46,372 nt of DNA from HGM04593 sp045636125 (GTDB lineage Bacteria; Bacteroidota; Bacteroidia; Bacteroidales; Bacteroidaceae). Below, in pieces: positions 8,924 through 16,192 of the stretch; within the stretch, counting starts at the first letter, position 1, and each line of letters opens with the position of its first letter. A model generated the notes under the pieces. That model saw only the letters and a program-made list of their open reading frames with translations, was not told the origin of the DNA and ran no database searches. The position numbers and the translations under genes were made by a program. Where the stretch lies: NCBI GenBank assembly GCA_045636125.1, contig JAZTWX010000004.1:1-46372 (forward strand), in the 5' to 3' direction.

Positions 8924-10344
8924 TTCGCCTCAATGGTATATTTACGATTCAACATCTTGTGCGTAACAACCACCTTCACACCAAACTTTTCGGCAACGTG
9001 GTGCGCAATATGTTCGGCGCTGTACACCGAGCGGTGCTGCCCACCCGTGCAGCCGCAACACACCTGAATGTGAGTGAAGCCGCGACGCTTGTATGTATCC
9101 ACCATATTATCGACAAGCGAATAGGCATTTTCAAGAAAAGCAGCAATGTCGCTCTCCTTTTCAAGGAATTCAATTACGGGCGCGTCCATACCACAAAGTT
9201 TCTTGTAAGGCTCGTAACGGCCGGGGTTATGAATTGCGCGGCAGTCAAACACAAAGCCACCGCCGTTGCCCGAATAATCTTCGGGAATTCCACGGCGATA
9301 GGAAAAACTCATTACATCAACCGTGAGCTCGCCACTGTCGTATTTCTGGAACATCGGCAGGGTTGTAATTTCACCCACAAGCGCGCAAAGCGTGGGGAAT
9401 TCCCCGCTCACGCCCGCAAGCAGCTCCTGCAACTGTGCAAGAGCACCGGGAATAGTCTCCACAAACGCTTTTTTACGTTCAAAAAGACCGCGGTAGCCAT
9501 ATGTTCCCAGGTTCTGCAACAAGCGGAACACACGGAACAGCAACAACGTGCGCATAAACTCCTCGCGTTCCACTTTCTTATACACCGCAAGAGCCTCAAC
9601 GTAAGCATCAATCATCATCTGCACAACCTCGGGAGTGTAGCAAGCCCTCGCCTGCCCCACAAACGAAGCAACGTCATAATAGATGGGGCCGCGACGCCCA
9701 CCCTGGAAATCTATGAAATAAGGCTTGTCGCCCACAACCATCACATTGCGCGACTGAAAATCGCGGTACATAAACGTATCGTCGCCCGCGCGTAACAGCA
9801 ACTGTGCAAGGCGCTCAAATTCATCTTCGAGCAACTGCTCGTTGAACTCCACGCCCACACCCTTGAGGAAACAGTATTTGAAATAGTTCAAATCCCACAT
9901 CACCGTGCGCCTGTCGAACGCCGCAACGGGGTAACAAACGCCAAAGTCGAACCCTTCGGCACACTTGAACTGAATATCGGGCAGCAGCGACATAATGCGG
10001 CAAAGCATTCTGCAATCCTTTTCCGAAAACACACCGCTCTCGCGCGATTCTTTCATATACATAAAAAGCGAAGTGTCGCCCAAATCCTCCTGCACGTAGC
10101 ACATTCCGTCACTCGACACGGCATACACCTGCGGAGCATCGATGCCACAAGAGCGCATCTTCTCGCTCACTGCAACAAAAGCCCTGTTCTCCTCCACACA
10201 AGTACCCACAGCACCAATCATCGAGCGGTCTGCCCCCTGCAAACGATAATATGCACGGTTCGACCCGTCGCCCGAAAGCTTCACCACACTGCAAGGAGGC
10301 ACGCCTGTCACCTGCTCAAAAAGCAATTCAAGTTTCTCTGTCAT
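8920..10344 (-). CDS. AmgK-like sugar kinase fused to RapZ C-terminal domain
   Basis: A 474-residue two-domain protein. Residues about 1-320 are an aminoglycoside-phosphotransferase-type kinase: GDGSNRAYYR at the nucleotide loop, YRDFQSRNVMV as the catalytic loop with its Asp, and FIDFQGGRRGP as the metal-binding DFQ. Residues about 345-474 match the RapZ (YvcJ) C-terminal domain, with GCTGGQHRSVY as its signature; the RapZ P-loop domain is missing. In E. coli that C-terminal domain senses glucosamine-6-phosphate and binds small RNA. With the MurU-like partner encoded by the overlapping next gene, I infer an anomeric MurNAc/GlcNAc kinase with a built-in sensor domain. The domains are clear; the substrate is inferred. 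Confidence 0.87.
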   Translation of the reverse strand: MTEKLELLFEQVTGVPPCSVVKLSGDGSNRAYYRLQGADRSMIGAVGTCVEENRAFVAVSEKMRSCGIDAPQVYAVSSDGMCYVQEDLGDTSLFMYMKESRESGVFSEKDCRMLCRIMSLLPDIQFKCAEGFDFGVCYPVAAFDRRTVMWDLNYFKYCFLKGVGVEFNEQLLEDEFERLAQLLLRAGDDTFMYRDFQSRNVMVVGDKPYFIDFQGGRRGPIYYDVASFVGQARACYTPEVVQMMIDAYVEALAVYKKVEREEFMRTLLLFRVFRLLQNLGTYGYRGLFERKKAFVETIPGALAQLQELLAGVSGEFPTLCALVGEITTLPMFQKYDSGELTVDVMSFSYRRGIPEDYSGNGGGFVFDCRAIHNPGRYEPYKKLCGMDAPVIEFLEKESDIAAFLENAYSLVDNMVDTYKRRGFTHIQVCCGCTGGQHRSVYSAEHIAHHVAEKFGVKVVVTHKMLNRKYTIEAK

Positions 10345-10377
10345 TTATTCAAATAAATATGCAAACATTCTTTTTGG

Positions 10378-10385
10378 CGAAGATA
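10378..10385 (-). promoter_or_regulatory. -7 box of the kinase-RapZ operon
   Basis: TATCTTCG on the minus strand is a variant of TAnnTTTG and lies 33 bases upstream of the ATG. The identical octamer precedes the permease and the BadF kinase genes at 19996 and 21295. Confidence 0.5.
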
Positions 10386-10646
10386 CATTAAGTTTCCCGA
10401 ACTAAAAACAATATCCACCATTTATAAATAATAAAAAAACAAAATAATAATAAGGAGAAGAAGCGAAAGCCCGCTCGCGCCCCGCCCTGCAAACAAAATG
10501 AAAGCAAGGGCTAACACATTGAAACAAAAATCTCGGCTTAATGCAAAAAAAATGGAAAAACAACCACGTTTCACCAACAAGCAAAACCTTTTTCTTGTTT
10601 TTTCAAAAAAACGCTTGCATTTCTTCATTTTTTCAAATACAAACAT

Positions 10647-10654
10647 TACCTTTG
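10647..10654 (+). promoter_or_regulatory. -7 box of gdhA
   Basis: TACCTTTG fits the Bacteroidetes consensus. The resulting leader of about 110 bases is long for this window and could carry regulation, but I see no strong hairpin in it. Confidence 0.55.
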
Positions 10655-10770
10655 CACGCGAAACGCATAAAAATGTCTGTTTTTAGCCCGTTTTTCGCAT
10701 AAATATTCACAATTAATACCCAAAGACTGCACAAAGTTGCAATCGGCAAGTAAATTAAATTAAAAAAAAT

Positions 10771-12105
10771 ATGAAAGTAGAGACTACACTTGAAAGCTTA
10801 AAGAAAAAATTCCCCAACGAGCCCGAGTATTTCCAGGCTGTTGAGGAGGTTCTCCGTTCAATTGAGGAGGAGTACAACAAACACCCCGAGTTCGAGGCAA
10901 ACAACCTCATCGAGCGTCTTTGTATCCCCGATCGCGTGTTCACATTCCGCGTAACTTGGACCGACGACAAAGGCAACGTACACACCAACACCGGTTACCG
11001 TGTACAGCACAACAACGCCATTGGCCCCTACAAAGGCGGTATCCGTTTCCACCCCTCAGTAAATGTCGGTATCCTCAAATACCTCGCATTCGAGCAGACA
11101 TTCAAGAACTCACTCACAACACTTCCTATGGGTGGTGCAAAAGGTGGTTCCGATTTCGACCCCAAAGGCAAGAGCGACGCCGAGGTTATGCGCTTCTGCC
11201 AGGCCTTCATCACTGAGTTGTGGCGTAACATCGGCCCCGACATGGACGTTCCCGCAGGTGACATCGGCGTAGGTGCACGCGAGGTTGGTTATATGTTCGG
11301 TTTCTACAAGAAGCTCACACGCCAGTTCAACGGTGTATTCACCGGTAAAGGCTTGGAGTTCGGCGGTTCACTCATTCGCCCCGAGGCAACCGGTTACGGT
11401 AACATCTACTTCTTGCAGGAGATGTTGAAGACACGCGGCCTCGACATCAAGGACAAAGTATGCCTCATTTCAGGTTCAGGTAATGTAGCACAGTACACAG
11501 CCGAGAAGGTAATTGAGCTTGGCGGTAAAGTTGTTACAATGAGCGACTCTAACGGTTACATTTACGATCCCGACGGCATCACACGCGAGAAACTCGACTT
11601 CATTATGGAGCTCAAGAACGTACGCCGCGGCCGCATCAAAGAGTATGCCGACAAATATGGTTGCAAATACGTTGCCGATGCAAAACCCTGGGGCGAGAAG
11701 GGCGACATCGCACTCCCCTCGGCTACACAGAACGAGCTCAACGGCGAGCACGCCAAGACACTCGTTGCAAACGGCGTAATCGCAGTATCGGAGGGTGCGA
11801 ACATGCCTTCAACACCCGCAGCTATCCAAACATTCCAGCAGGCAAAAATCCTTTACGCTCCCGGCAAGGCATCTAACGCAGGTGGTGTATCGGTATCGGG
11901 CTTGGAGATGAGCCAGAACTCAGGCAAAATCAACTGGAGCCGCGAGAAGGTAGACGAGATGTTGCACGAAATTATGCACAACATCCACCAGTCTTGCGTT
12001 AAATACGGTACTTGCGAGGATGGTTACATCGACTATGTAAAAGGTGCAAACGTAGCCGGTTTCCTCAAAGTAGCTAAAGCAATGATGGCCCAGGGTATTG
12101 TGTAA
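10771..12105 (+). CDS. gdhA: Glutamate dehydrogenase (NADP-type, hexameric)
   Basis: A 444-residue enzyme that interconverts 2-oxoglutarate plus ammonium and glutamate, central to nitrogen assimilation in Bacteroidales. Visible are YKGGIRFHP (87-95), the catalytic region LPMGGAKGGSDFDPKG (118-133), and a Rossmann segment LISGSGNVAQYTAEK at about 233-247. Length matches the 50-kDa hexameric family. Codons are strongly biased to GGT, CGT and CTC, as expected of a highly expressed gene. The last 128 codons recur at 19325-19710, and the last 12 codons recur again just downstream at about 12209-12246. The gene itself is intact and has its own terminator beyond these repeats. Confidence 0.97.
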   Translation: MKVETTLESLKKKFPNEPEYFQAVEEVLRSIEEEYNKHPEFEANNLIERLCIPDRVFTFRVTWTDDKGNVHTNTGYRVQHNNAIGPYKGGIRFHPSVNVGILKYLAFEQTFKNSLTTLPMGGAKGGSDFDPKGKSDAEVMRFCQAFITELWRNIGPDMDVPAGDIGVGAREVGYMFGFYKKLTRQFNGVFTGKGLEFGGSLIRPEATGYGNIYFLQEMLKTRGLDIKDKVCLISGSGNVAQYTAEKVIELGGKVVTMSDSNGYIYDPDGITREKLDFIMELKNVRRGRIKEYADKYGCKYVADAKPWGEKGDIALPSATQNELNGEHAKTLVANGVIAVSEGANMPSTPAAIQTFQQAKILYAPGKASNAGGVSVSGLEMSQNSGKINWSREKVDEMLHEIMHNIHQSCVKYGTCEDGYIDYVKGANVAGFLKVAKAMMAQGIV

Positions 12106-12131
12106 CTTAGAATACAAGACCTACAATTTCG

Positions 12132-12205
12132 CGAGTTCTCGCAGCAATAGTCGCGCGAAGCACGGAGATAATCGTGCCGCGCGGGATGCTAATAGCGAGA
12201 ACGAG
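12132..12205. repeat. Long imperfect hairpin element, copy 1
   Basis: A roughly 74-base stem-loop. Outer arms GTTCTCGC (12135-12142) and GCGAGAAC (12195-12202) pair perfectly. Inside them AGCA pairs with TGCT, CGCGCG with CGCGCG, and GCACG with CGTGC around the loop GAGATAAT. It sits between two copies of the gdhA tail. It has no T-run, so it is not a normal terminator. A REP-like or mobile non-coding element is possible. Confidence 0.75.
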
Positions 12206-12208
12206 GCA

Positions 12209-12246
12209 AAGTAGCCAAAGCTATGATGGCACAAGGCATTGTGTAA
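12209..12246 (+). repeat. Second copy of the gdhA 3' tail (remnant)
   Basis: This repeats the last 12 codons of gdhA (VAKAMMAQGIV and stop). All base differences from the true gdhA end are at third codon positions and synonymous, so this copy diverged while it still encoded protein. It is not translated here from any start I can see. Confidence 0.8.
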
Positions 12247-12266
12247 TTAAAGCAAACCTTATATTC

Positions 12267-12301
12267 AAAATGTGGCAGTCTTTTGGCTGTCACATTTTTT
12301 T
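12267..12301 (+). terminator. Rho-independent terminator after gdhA
   Basis: An AT-flanked stem (AAAATGTGGCAG against CTGTCACATTTT with one bulge) runs into a seven-T tract. A close copy with perfect pairing follows the gdhA fragment at 19872-19905. Confidence 0.8.
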
Positions 12302-12314
12302 GCACCCCTACTTC

Positions 12315-12380
12315 GTGAGTACTCGCAGCAACAGTCGCGCGAAGCACCGGCAAAGATGGTGCCGCGCGGGAGAAATCTCG
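12315..12380. repeat. Long imperfect hairpin element, copy 2 (diverged)
   Basis: Shares the core of copy 1 (GCAGCAA, CGCGCGAAGCAC and GTGCCGCGCGGGA). The innermost stem is GCACC/GGTGC where copy 1 has GCACG/CGTGC: both sides of the last pair changed, so pairing is kept. The outer arms are degraded. It lies just past the gdhA terminator. Confidence 0.65.
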
Positions 12381-12467
12381 AAACGTTGTAAAGGCAAGCT
12401 TGTTTTGTTGACCTTTGCAACAAATAAACAAAATATGATTTTGATAATTTGATAAAGGAAGCAAATT

Positions 12468-12522
12468 ATAGAAACTCAAAAATCAATATTAACGAAACCT
12501 GTCTGCATCCCGTAAACCAGCA
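12468..12522 (+). repeat. Left flanking repeat of the SatD/DUF3307 pair
   Basis: About 50 bases, with the best-matching core GCATCCCGTA, resemble 14292-14348 on the other side of the pair (roughly 70 percent by eye). Directly after it ATGAACCACTTT (12524-12535) recurs exactly at 14218-14229. The right-hand 50-base copy includes the terminator stem; this left copy has lost good pairing. Confidence 0.55.
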
Positions 12523-12614
12523 AATGAACCACTTTTATTATTGAGAGCAGAGAATTACGCACTATAATAATATAATTGTTGCTCATTTATTACACACAAA
12601 CAAATAAAATTCAT

Positions 12615-12622
12615 TACATTTG
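12615..12622 (+). promoter_or_regulatory. -7 box of the satD-like gene
   Basis: TACATTTG fits TAnnTTTG. Its last base is the first base of a 29-bp repeat array that fills the whole leader up to the start codon at 12740. Confidence 0.65.
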
Positions 12623-12737
12623 CAAGCACCATAGCTTGTAACAACAAAAAGCAAGCAAATACACTTGCAATAACAAAAAGCAAGCAAATACACTTGCAAT
12701 AACAAAAAACAAGTTATTTCACTTGTAAAACATAAAA
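12622..12737 (+). repeat. Four 29-bp direct repeat units, operator-like
   Basis: GCAAG (ACAAG in the last unit) recurs at 12622, 12651, 12680 and 12709, and CTTG[TC]AA at 12635, 12664, 12693 and 12722, all with exactly 29-bp spacing. Each unit is a dyad of the form GCAAG-N8-CTTGC. There are no unique spacers, so this is not CRISPR. The array begins at the -7 box and ends at the start codon, so a protein bound here could block transcription or initiation. The helix-turn-helix of the encoded SatD-like protein is the natural candidate binder. Confidence 0.8.
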
Positions 12738-12739
12738 AT

Positions 12740-13393
12740 ATGTATGCAACAATATCAGCCGATGTAATATCATCAACTTCTCTCTCAAAAGATGCTATGA
12801 TTGAACTCAATGAGAGACTGAAAAAATGTCTGAATACTTTAGAGTTACGTTACCACGGATTTTGGGGACGTATAGTTAAGGGGGATTCTATAGAGTGTAT
12901 TATGGACTGTCCCGAGGATGCTTTTGAAGCAGCTCTCATACTAAAGACCTTGGTCAAATCATTTGAGCCGATTGATGTTAATGATTTGAAAAAATTTAAT
13001 AGGTATGGGCTTCGAATAGCTATCGGTATTGGTGAAATGAAGACCATTGACCGCAATTTGGATATGATGGATGGTGATGACATTTATCGTTCTGGGCGTG
13101 CATTGAGCAAACTAAAAGGAAGAGCCAAGTATTCATTTGCAATTTCGATGGCGAATGAAGAATATGAACAAACATTGCAGGTGATACTAACCTTAGTTAA
13201 TCAACTATTGAATAACGCTACTGCACGTAAATGCGAAACCCTATGTGAAAGAATACTGGCCTCTGACACCAGCAAGACTGCTGAGAAAATGGGAATTTCC
13301 GTTTCTGGAGTCAATCAGACATTGAAGGATATTGGCTGGAGTGCAATAGAACAAGCAATTATTTATTACCGAAAAATAGCAATACAACTATGA
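12740..13393 (+). CDS. SatD-family protein: class III cyclase-like domain plus HTH
   Basis: A 217-residue soluble protein that I assign to the SatD family, which is uncharacterised in Bacteroidetes. Residues 1-137 read like a divergent class III nucleotidyl cyclase domain: ISADVISST with Asp8 and VKGDSIE with Asp49 fall where such enzymes bind metal, RIAIGIGEM (92-100) matches their RIGIHTGEV segment, and GDDIYRSGRAL (112-122) matches GxxVNxAARL with the Arg kept but the Asn replaced. Residues about 176-206 (SDTSKTAEKMGISVSGVNQ) form a sigma-region-4-like helix-turn-helix. Its stop overlaps the next start as ATGA. Codons are AT-rich, unlike the neighbours, which suggests transfer. Cyclase activity is inference only. 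Confidence 0.72.
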   Translation: MYATISADVISSTSLSKDAMIELNERLKKCLNTLELRYHGFWGRIVKGDSIECIMDCPEDAFEAALILKTLVKSFEPIDVNDLKKFNRYGLRIAIGIGEMKTIDRNLDMMDGDDIYRSGRALSKLKGRAKYSFAISMANEEYEQTLQVILTLVNQLLNNATARKCETLCERILASDTSKTAEKMGISVSGVNQTLKDIGWSAIEQAIIYYRKIAIQL

Positions 13394-14193
13394 TACACTA
13401 TTTAATCTTCAATCTTATCATTGCCCATATCTTAGGAGATTTCTACCTGCAGACAAAGAAATCTTGCGAAAACAAATTCCTCTATTCTGTTAAAGGTAAA
13501 AGTTTGTGGTTGCATTCTTTGATTATAGGAGTTTTATCGTGGATAGCCATATGGGATTTTCGTGGATGGTGGCTTGCCCTTAGTATAATGGTAATACACT
13601 TTTTGACAGATTGGTTAAAGTCTTATGTGCAATCAAAAATGGGAGTTCTTACTACAAATGCCCAAAATGAAGTTATTCCGGGGGAAAACAAACGAAATGA
13701 TTTGTGGATATTTCTCGCTGACCAAATTGTGCATATTGCTATAATTGTCGTGGGTGCTTACATTTGGTTTTCAGCGTACCGCCATTGGAATAACGATTGG
13801 AGCCTTCCTGAATGCTTGCAAGAATTAGTCATAAATCATCCTCTAAGATTAAAGACTATGGTAGGTTTATTGTTGGCATTAAAGCCTGCAAATATCTTGA
13901 TATTGCTTATTCTTGAAACTTGCAAAGTCAATGTAAACCCAACAAAAAATGATGAACACGGAAATTTCCATTCTGGAGAATTGATTGGCTGGTTGGAGCG
14001 TGGACTTATACTTGTATTTGTTATTATGTCTCAATATGAGGCCATCGGTTTTTTAATTGCGGCAAAGTCTATTCTTCGTTTTAGCGAAGCATCTAAAGGT
14101 GATGAAAAGTCAGAATATGTCCTGACTGGAACTTTGCTTTCATTGGCAATTGCTCTGTGCTTAGGTATACTTGTCCTAAAAATGCATTTATAA
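13390..14193 (+). CDS. DUF3307 polytopic membrane protein
   Basis: A 267-residue integral membrane protein with about six or seven hydrophobic segments. Conserved-looking polar motifs lie in or near membrane helices: IAHILGDFYLQT (His13, Asp17, Gln21), WLHS (His42), HFLTDWLKS (His70, Asp74) and ADQIVHI (Asp111, His115). These fit DUF3307 as I remember it. The C-terminal half has GELIGWLERGLI (about 196-207), then a KSILRF and EYVLTGTLLS pair, and ends with a hydrophobic segment. His/Asp pairs in helices suggest metal binding, but no activity is known. Translation is coupled to the SatD-like gene by a four-base overlap. A hairpin terminator follows at 14322. Confidence 0.72.
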   Translation: MIHYLIFNLIIAHILGDFYLQTKKSCENKFLYSVKGKSLWLHSLIIGVLSWIAIWDFRGWWLALSIMVIHFLTDWLKSYVQSKMGVLTTNAQNEVIPGENKRNDLWIFLADQIVHIAIIVVGAYIWFSAYRHWNNDWSLPECLQELVINHPLRLKTMVGLLLALKPANILILLILETCKVNVNPTKNDEHGNFHSGELIGWLERGLILVFVIMSQYEAIGFLIAAKSILRFSEASKGDEKSEYVLTGTLLSLAIALCLGILVLKMHL

Positions 14194-14291
14194 ATAGGCT
14201 TTCAAGTAATTGAAAGAATGAACCACTTTGGAGTAAATAGTGAATCAGTTAGGAATGAACCTGTAAATTGACCTGTAAAAAGGTTCATTGA

Positions 14292-14348
14292 GTTTAGAAA
14301 AGCTCAAATCCGAAATAACAGAACCCGTCAGCATCCCGTAGAACTGCT
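14292..14348 (+). repeat. Right flanking repeat of the SatD/DUF3307 pair
   Basis: Counterpart of 12468-12522. The shared order is AGAAA, then CTCAAA, then an AT-rich gap, then GAA[AC]CC, then GCATCCCGTA. The two copies are direct repeats about 1.8 kb apart and could mark the ends of a transferred cassette. Confidence 0.5.
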
Positions 14349-14363
14349 GGCGGGTCGCTTTTT
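14322..14363 (+). terminator. Terminator of the SatD/DUF3307 operon
   Basis: Stem ACCCGTCAGCA (14323-14333) against TGCTGGCGGGT (14345-14355) with one G-T type mismatch and an 11-base loop, followed by CGCTTTTTG. Confidence 0.8.
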
Positions 14364-14427
14364 GTTGTTCTGAAAGAATGTTCGTCAACAATAATGCACT
14401 TCATCTCTTCTATTTGATTAAAACAAA

Positions 14428-14466
14428 TGCAACCAAAAAGTATCATAAGGAATAATCTTTGGCTGC
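14428..14466 (-). terminator. Probable terminator after pstB
   Basis: On the minus strand TGCAGCCAAAG pairs imperfectly with CTTTTTGGTTGCA across a 16-base loop and is followed by TTTGTTTT. It lies about 28 bases past the pstB stop. Confidence 0.5.
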
Positions 14467-14493
14467 AATATATTTTGGCAAGTAAAATATAAC

Positions 14494-15261
14494 TTATCCC
14501 ATCTTTCCTGTCAAATAAGCCTTGGTTCGTTCGTCAATAGGGTTTGTAAACATCGTTTCGGTGTCGCCATACTCTACTAACTCGCCCAGGTACATAAACA
14601 TTGATTTTGACGATATGCGCTTTGCCTGTCCCATATTATGTGTTACAATGAGGATTGTTACCTCCTTTTGAAGTTCAAGCAAAAGCTCCTCGATATGCTT
14701 TGTCGCAATGGGGTCGAGAGCCGATGTTGGCTCGTCCATCAACAGGACATCGGGCTTCATTGCCAATGCACGGGCAATGCACAAACGCTGTTGCTGACCA
14801 CCCGATAGGAATGTACCCTTCTTGTTAAGCACATCCTTTACCTCGTCCCAAAGAGCAACACTCTTTAAGCAACGCTCCACGGTGGCATCCTTCTCAGCTT
14901 TTGAAAGTTTGATACCGTTAAGAGCAAAGCCCGAAAGCACATTGTCATATATGCTCATTGTGGGGAACGGTGCGGGACGCTGGAAAACCATACCCACACG
15001 GCGACGTACATCGATAGGCTCCATTGAAAGGATATTTTCTCCATTGAGTAAAATCTCACCATCTACGCGGATGTTCTGATAGAGATTGTGCATTAGGTTC
15101 ACAGCTCGGAGCAAGGTAGATTTACCACATCCCGAAGGCCCCATAATTGCCGTGATGGTATTCTTCTCAATGGCCGCTGATACATATTTAACAGCCATTG
15201 TCTGCTTGGTATATGATACGCAAGTCTTCTTAAATTCAAGTATCGGTGTTATTGATTCCAT
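14494..15261 (-). CDS. pstB: Phosphate ABC transporter ATP-binding protein
   Basis: A 255-residue ATPase of the high-affinity phosphate importer. Walker A is GPSGCGKST (about 41-49), the signature is LSGGQQQR, and Walker B is VLLMDEPTSALD. It energises the PstA-PstC channel in the inner membrane. It is the last gene of the minus-strand porin-pstSCAB operon, separated from pstA by 61 bases. No phoU gene follows, although phoU commonly closes pst operons. Third positions are more AT-rich than in the flanking housekeeping genes. Confidence 0.96.
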   Translation of the reverse strand: MESITPILEFKKTCVSYTKQTMAVKYVSAAIEKNTITAIMGPSGCGKSTLLRAVNLMHNLYQNIRVDGEILLNGENILSMEPIDVRRRVGMVFQRPAPFPTMSIYDNVLSGFALNGIKLSKAEKDATVERCLKSVALWDEVKDVLNKKGTFLSGGQQQRLCIARALAMKPDVLLMDEPTSALDPIATKHIEELLLELQKEVTILIVTHNMGQAKRISSKSMFMYLGELVEYGDTETMFTNPIDERTKAYLTGKMG

Positions 15262-15322
15262 TTTTTTGCAAGATATTAATTAAAATTGATTTTGGGCTGC
15301 GTTTCGACATATATAAGCAAGC

Positions 15323-16189
15323 TTATAAAGTTCTCAACTTGCACCAAAATTTAGCTGTAAGATTCAATGTAAGTACAAATAACAAGAGGAAGAGCGATGC
15401 GCCCCAAATCAACTCTTGAAGGTTGGGGTCGTTGAAGAACTCCCAGATAAGCAATGGTACTGCCGAGATAGGCTTGTCGATTGAAAAGCGAATGAGCGAG
15501 CAACCAAGAGCGGTAAACATCAATGGTGCAGTCTCGCCAATTACTCGTGAGATAGCGAGTAGCACGCCTGTAAAGATACCACCGAAGGCTGCTGGTAACT
15601 GCACTTTGAGCATTACACAAGCCTTATTACCTCCGAGAGCCAATCCGGCCTCCTTAAGTGATGCCGGAAGAATTTTAAGAGTCTCTTCAGTTGAACGAAT
15701 AATAAGCGGAAGCATCATAATACAGAGTGCCACGCTACCTGCAATGGCCGAATAGCCCTTCATTGGTACAACCACCCATATATAGGTAATGATACCGATA
15801 ATTACCGATGGGGTACCTTGCAAGAGGTCGGTCAGGTAACTGACGAATTGCGCAAAACGATTTTTGCTATTCTCTGCCAAGAAAGCTCCGCAAAGAATAC
15901 CTAAAGGTACGGCAACAACTACTGCCATACCTAGCATAATCATTGTACCGATAATACCATTTGCAATGCCTCCGGGGATAGGTTCACCCGCTTCGATGGC
16001 CTTCATTGCCTTATATGCCGTGGGGGTTGGCTCGGTAAAGAACGACCACGAAAGCTGGTCGTAACCACGCAATAAAACTTCTCCCAGAATGGCAAGCAAT
16101 GGAACGGCTGTAAGGGCTGCAAGAATGCAGACACTCCACAGCATCAGTTTATCCTTTGCCAAACGTTTTTTTATTTTGAATGTAGTCAT
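15323..16189 (-). CDS. pstA: Phosphate ABC transporter permease PstA
   Basis: A 288-residue inner-membrane permease with about six membrane segments. It carries the ABC permease loop (ASLKEAGLALGGNKACVMLK) that contacts PstB, and the PstA-type stretch DLLQGTPSVIIGIITY. Lys/Arg-rich residues at the N-terminus mark the cytoplasmic side. Together with PstC it forms the phosphate channel. It starts 3 bases after the pstC stop, so the two are certainly co-transcribed. Confidence 0.95.
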   Translation of the reverse strand: MTTFKIKKRLAKDKLMLWSVCILAALTAVPLLAILGEVLLRGYDQLSWSFFTEPTPTAYKAMKAIEAGEPIPGGIANGIIGTMIMLGMAVVVAVPLGILCGAFLAENSKNRFAQFVSYLTDLLQGTPSVIIGIITYIWVVVPMKGYSAIAGSVALCIMMLPLIIRSTEETLKILPASLKEAGLALGGNKACVMLKVQLPAAFGGIFTGVLLAISRVIGETAPLMFTALGCSLIRFSIDKPISAVPLLIWEFFNDPNLQELIWGASLFLLLFVLTLNLTAKFWCKLRTL

Positions 16190-16192
16190 AGA

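Larger units (their letters stand above)
10345..10770. other. Divergent control region between the kinase-RapZ operon and gdhA
   Basis: About 425 bases of AT-rich sequence without a convincing gene. It holds the minus-strand -7 box at 10378-10385 and the plus-strand gdhA -7 box at 10647-10654. The gdhA leader is about 110 bases long. Short ORFs here are low-complexity Phe/Lys-rich and were not accepted. No riboswitch was recognised. Confidence 0.5.
11720..12301 (+). repeat. Left copy of a ~580-bp direct repeat (gdhA 3' end to terminator)
   Basis: The stretch from codon 317 of gdhA through its downstream hairpin element, a second copy of the gdhA tail and the terminator is repeated at 19325-19906 in the same orientation. 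In the coding part I count 12 base differences over 386 bases, 11 of them synonymous and one giving His to Tyr. Confidence 0.93.
14194..14493. other. Convergent intergenic region with stacked hairpins
   Basis: No gene. Contents in order: ATGAACCACTTT (14218-14229, a repeat of 12524-12535); a perfect 9-bp stem AATGAACCT/AGGTTCATT (14254-14289); the right flanking repeat and terminator (14292-14363); and a minus-strand hairpin downstream of pstB (14428-14466). Confidence 0.6.

Noticed and set aside
12622..12737. Possible CRISPR array
   Set aside because: The 29-bp units follow each other directly with no unique spacers, and no cas genes are near.
12622..12737. Plasmid-type replication iterons
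   Set aside because: The neighbouring protein has no Rep features, and the array sits between a promoter and a start codon.
12740..14193. Assignment of the SatD/DUF3307 pair as a proven Pycsar or CBASS defence system
   Set aside because: The cyclase motif is degenerate (the Asn of VNxAAR is missing), the C-terminal part is a DNA-binding helix-turn-helix, and the membrane protein has no recognisable nucleotide-binding domain.
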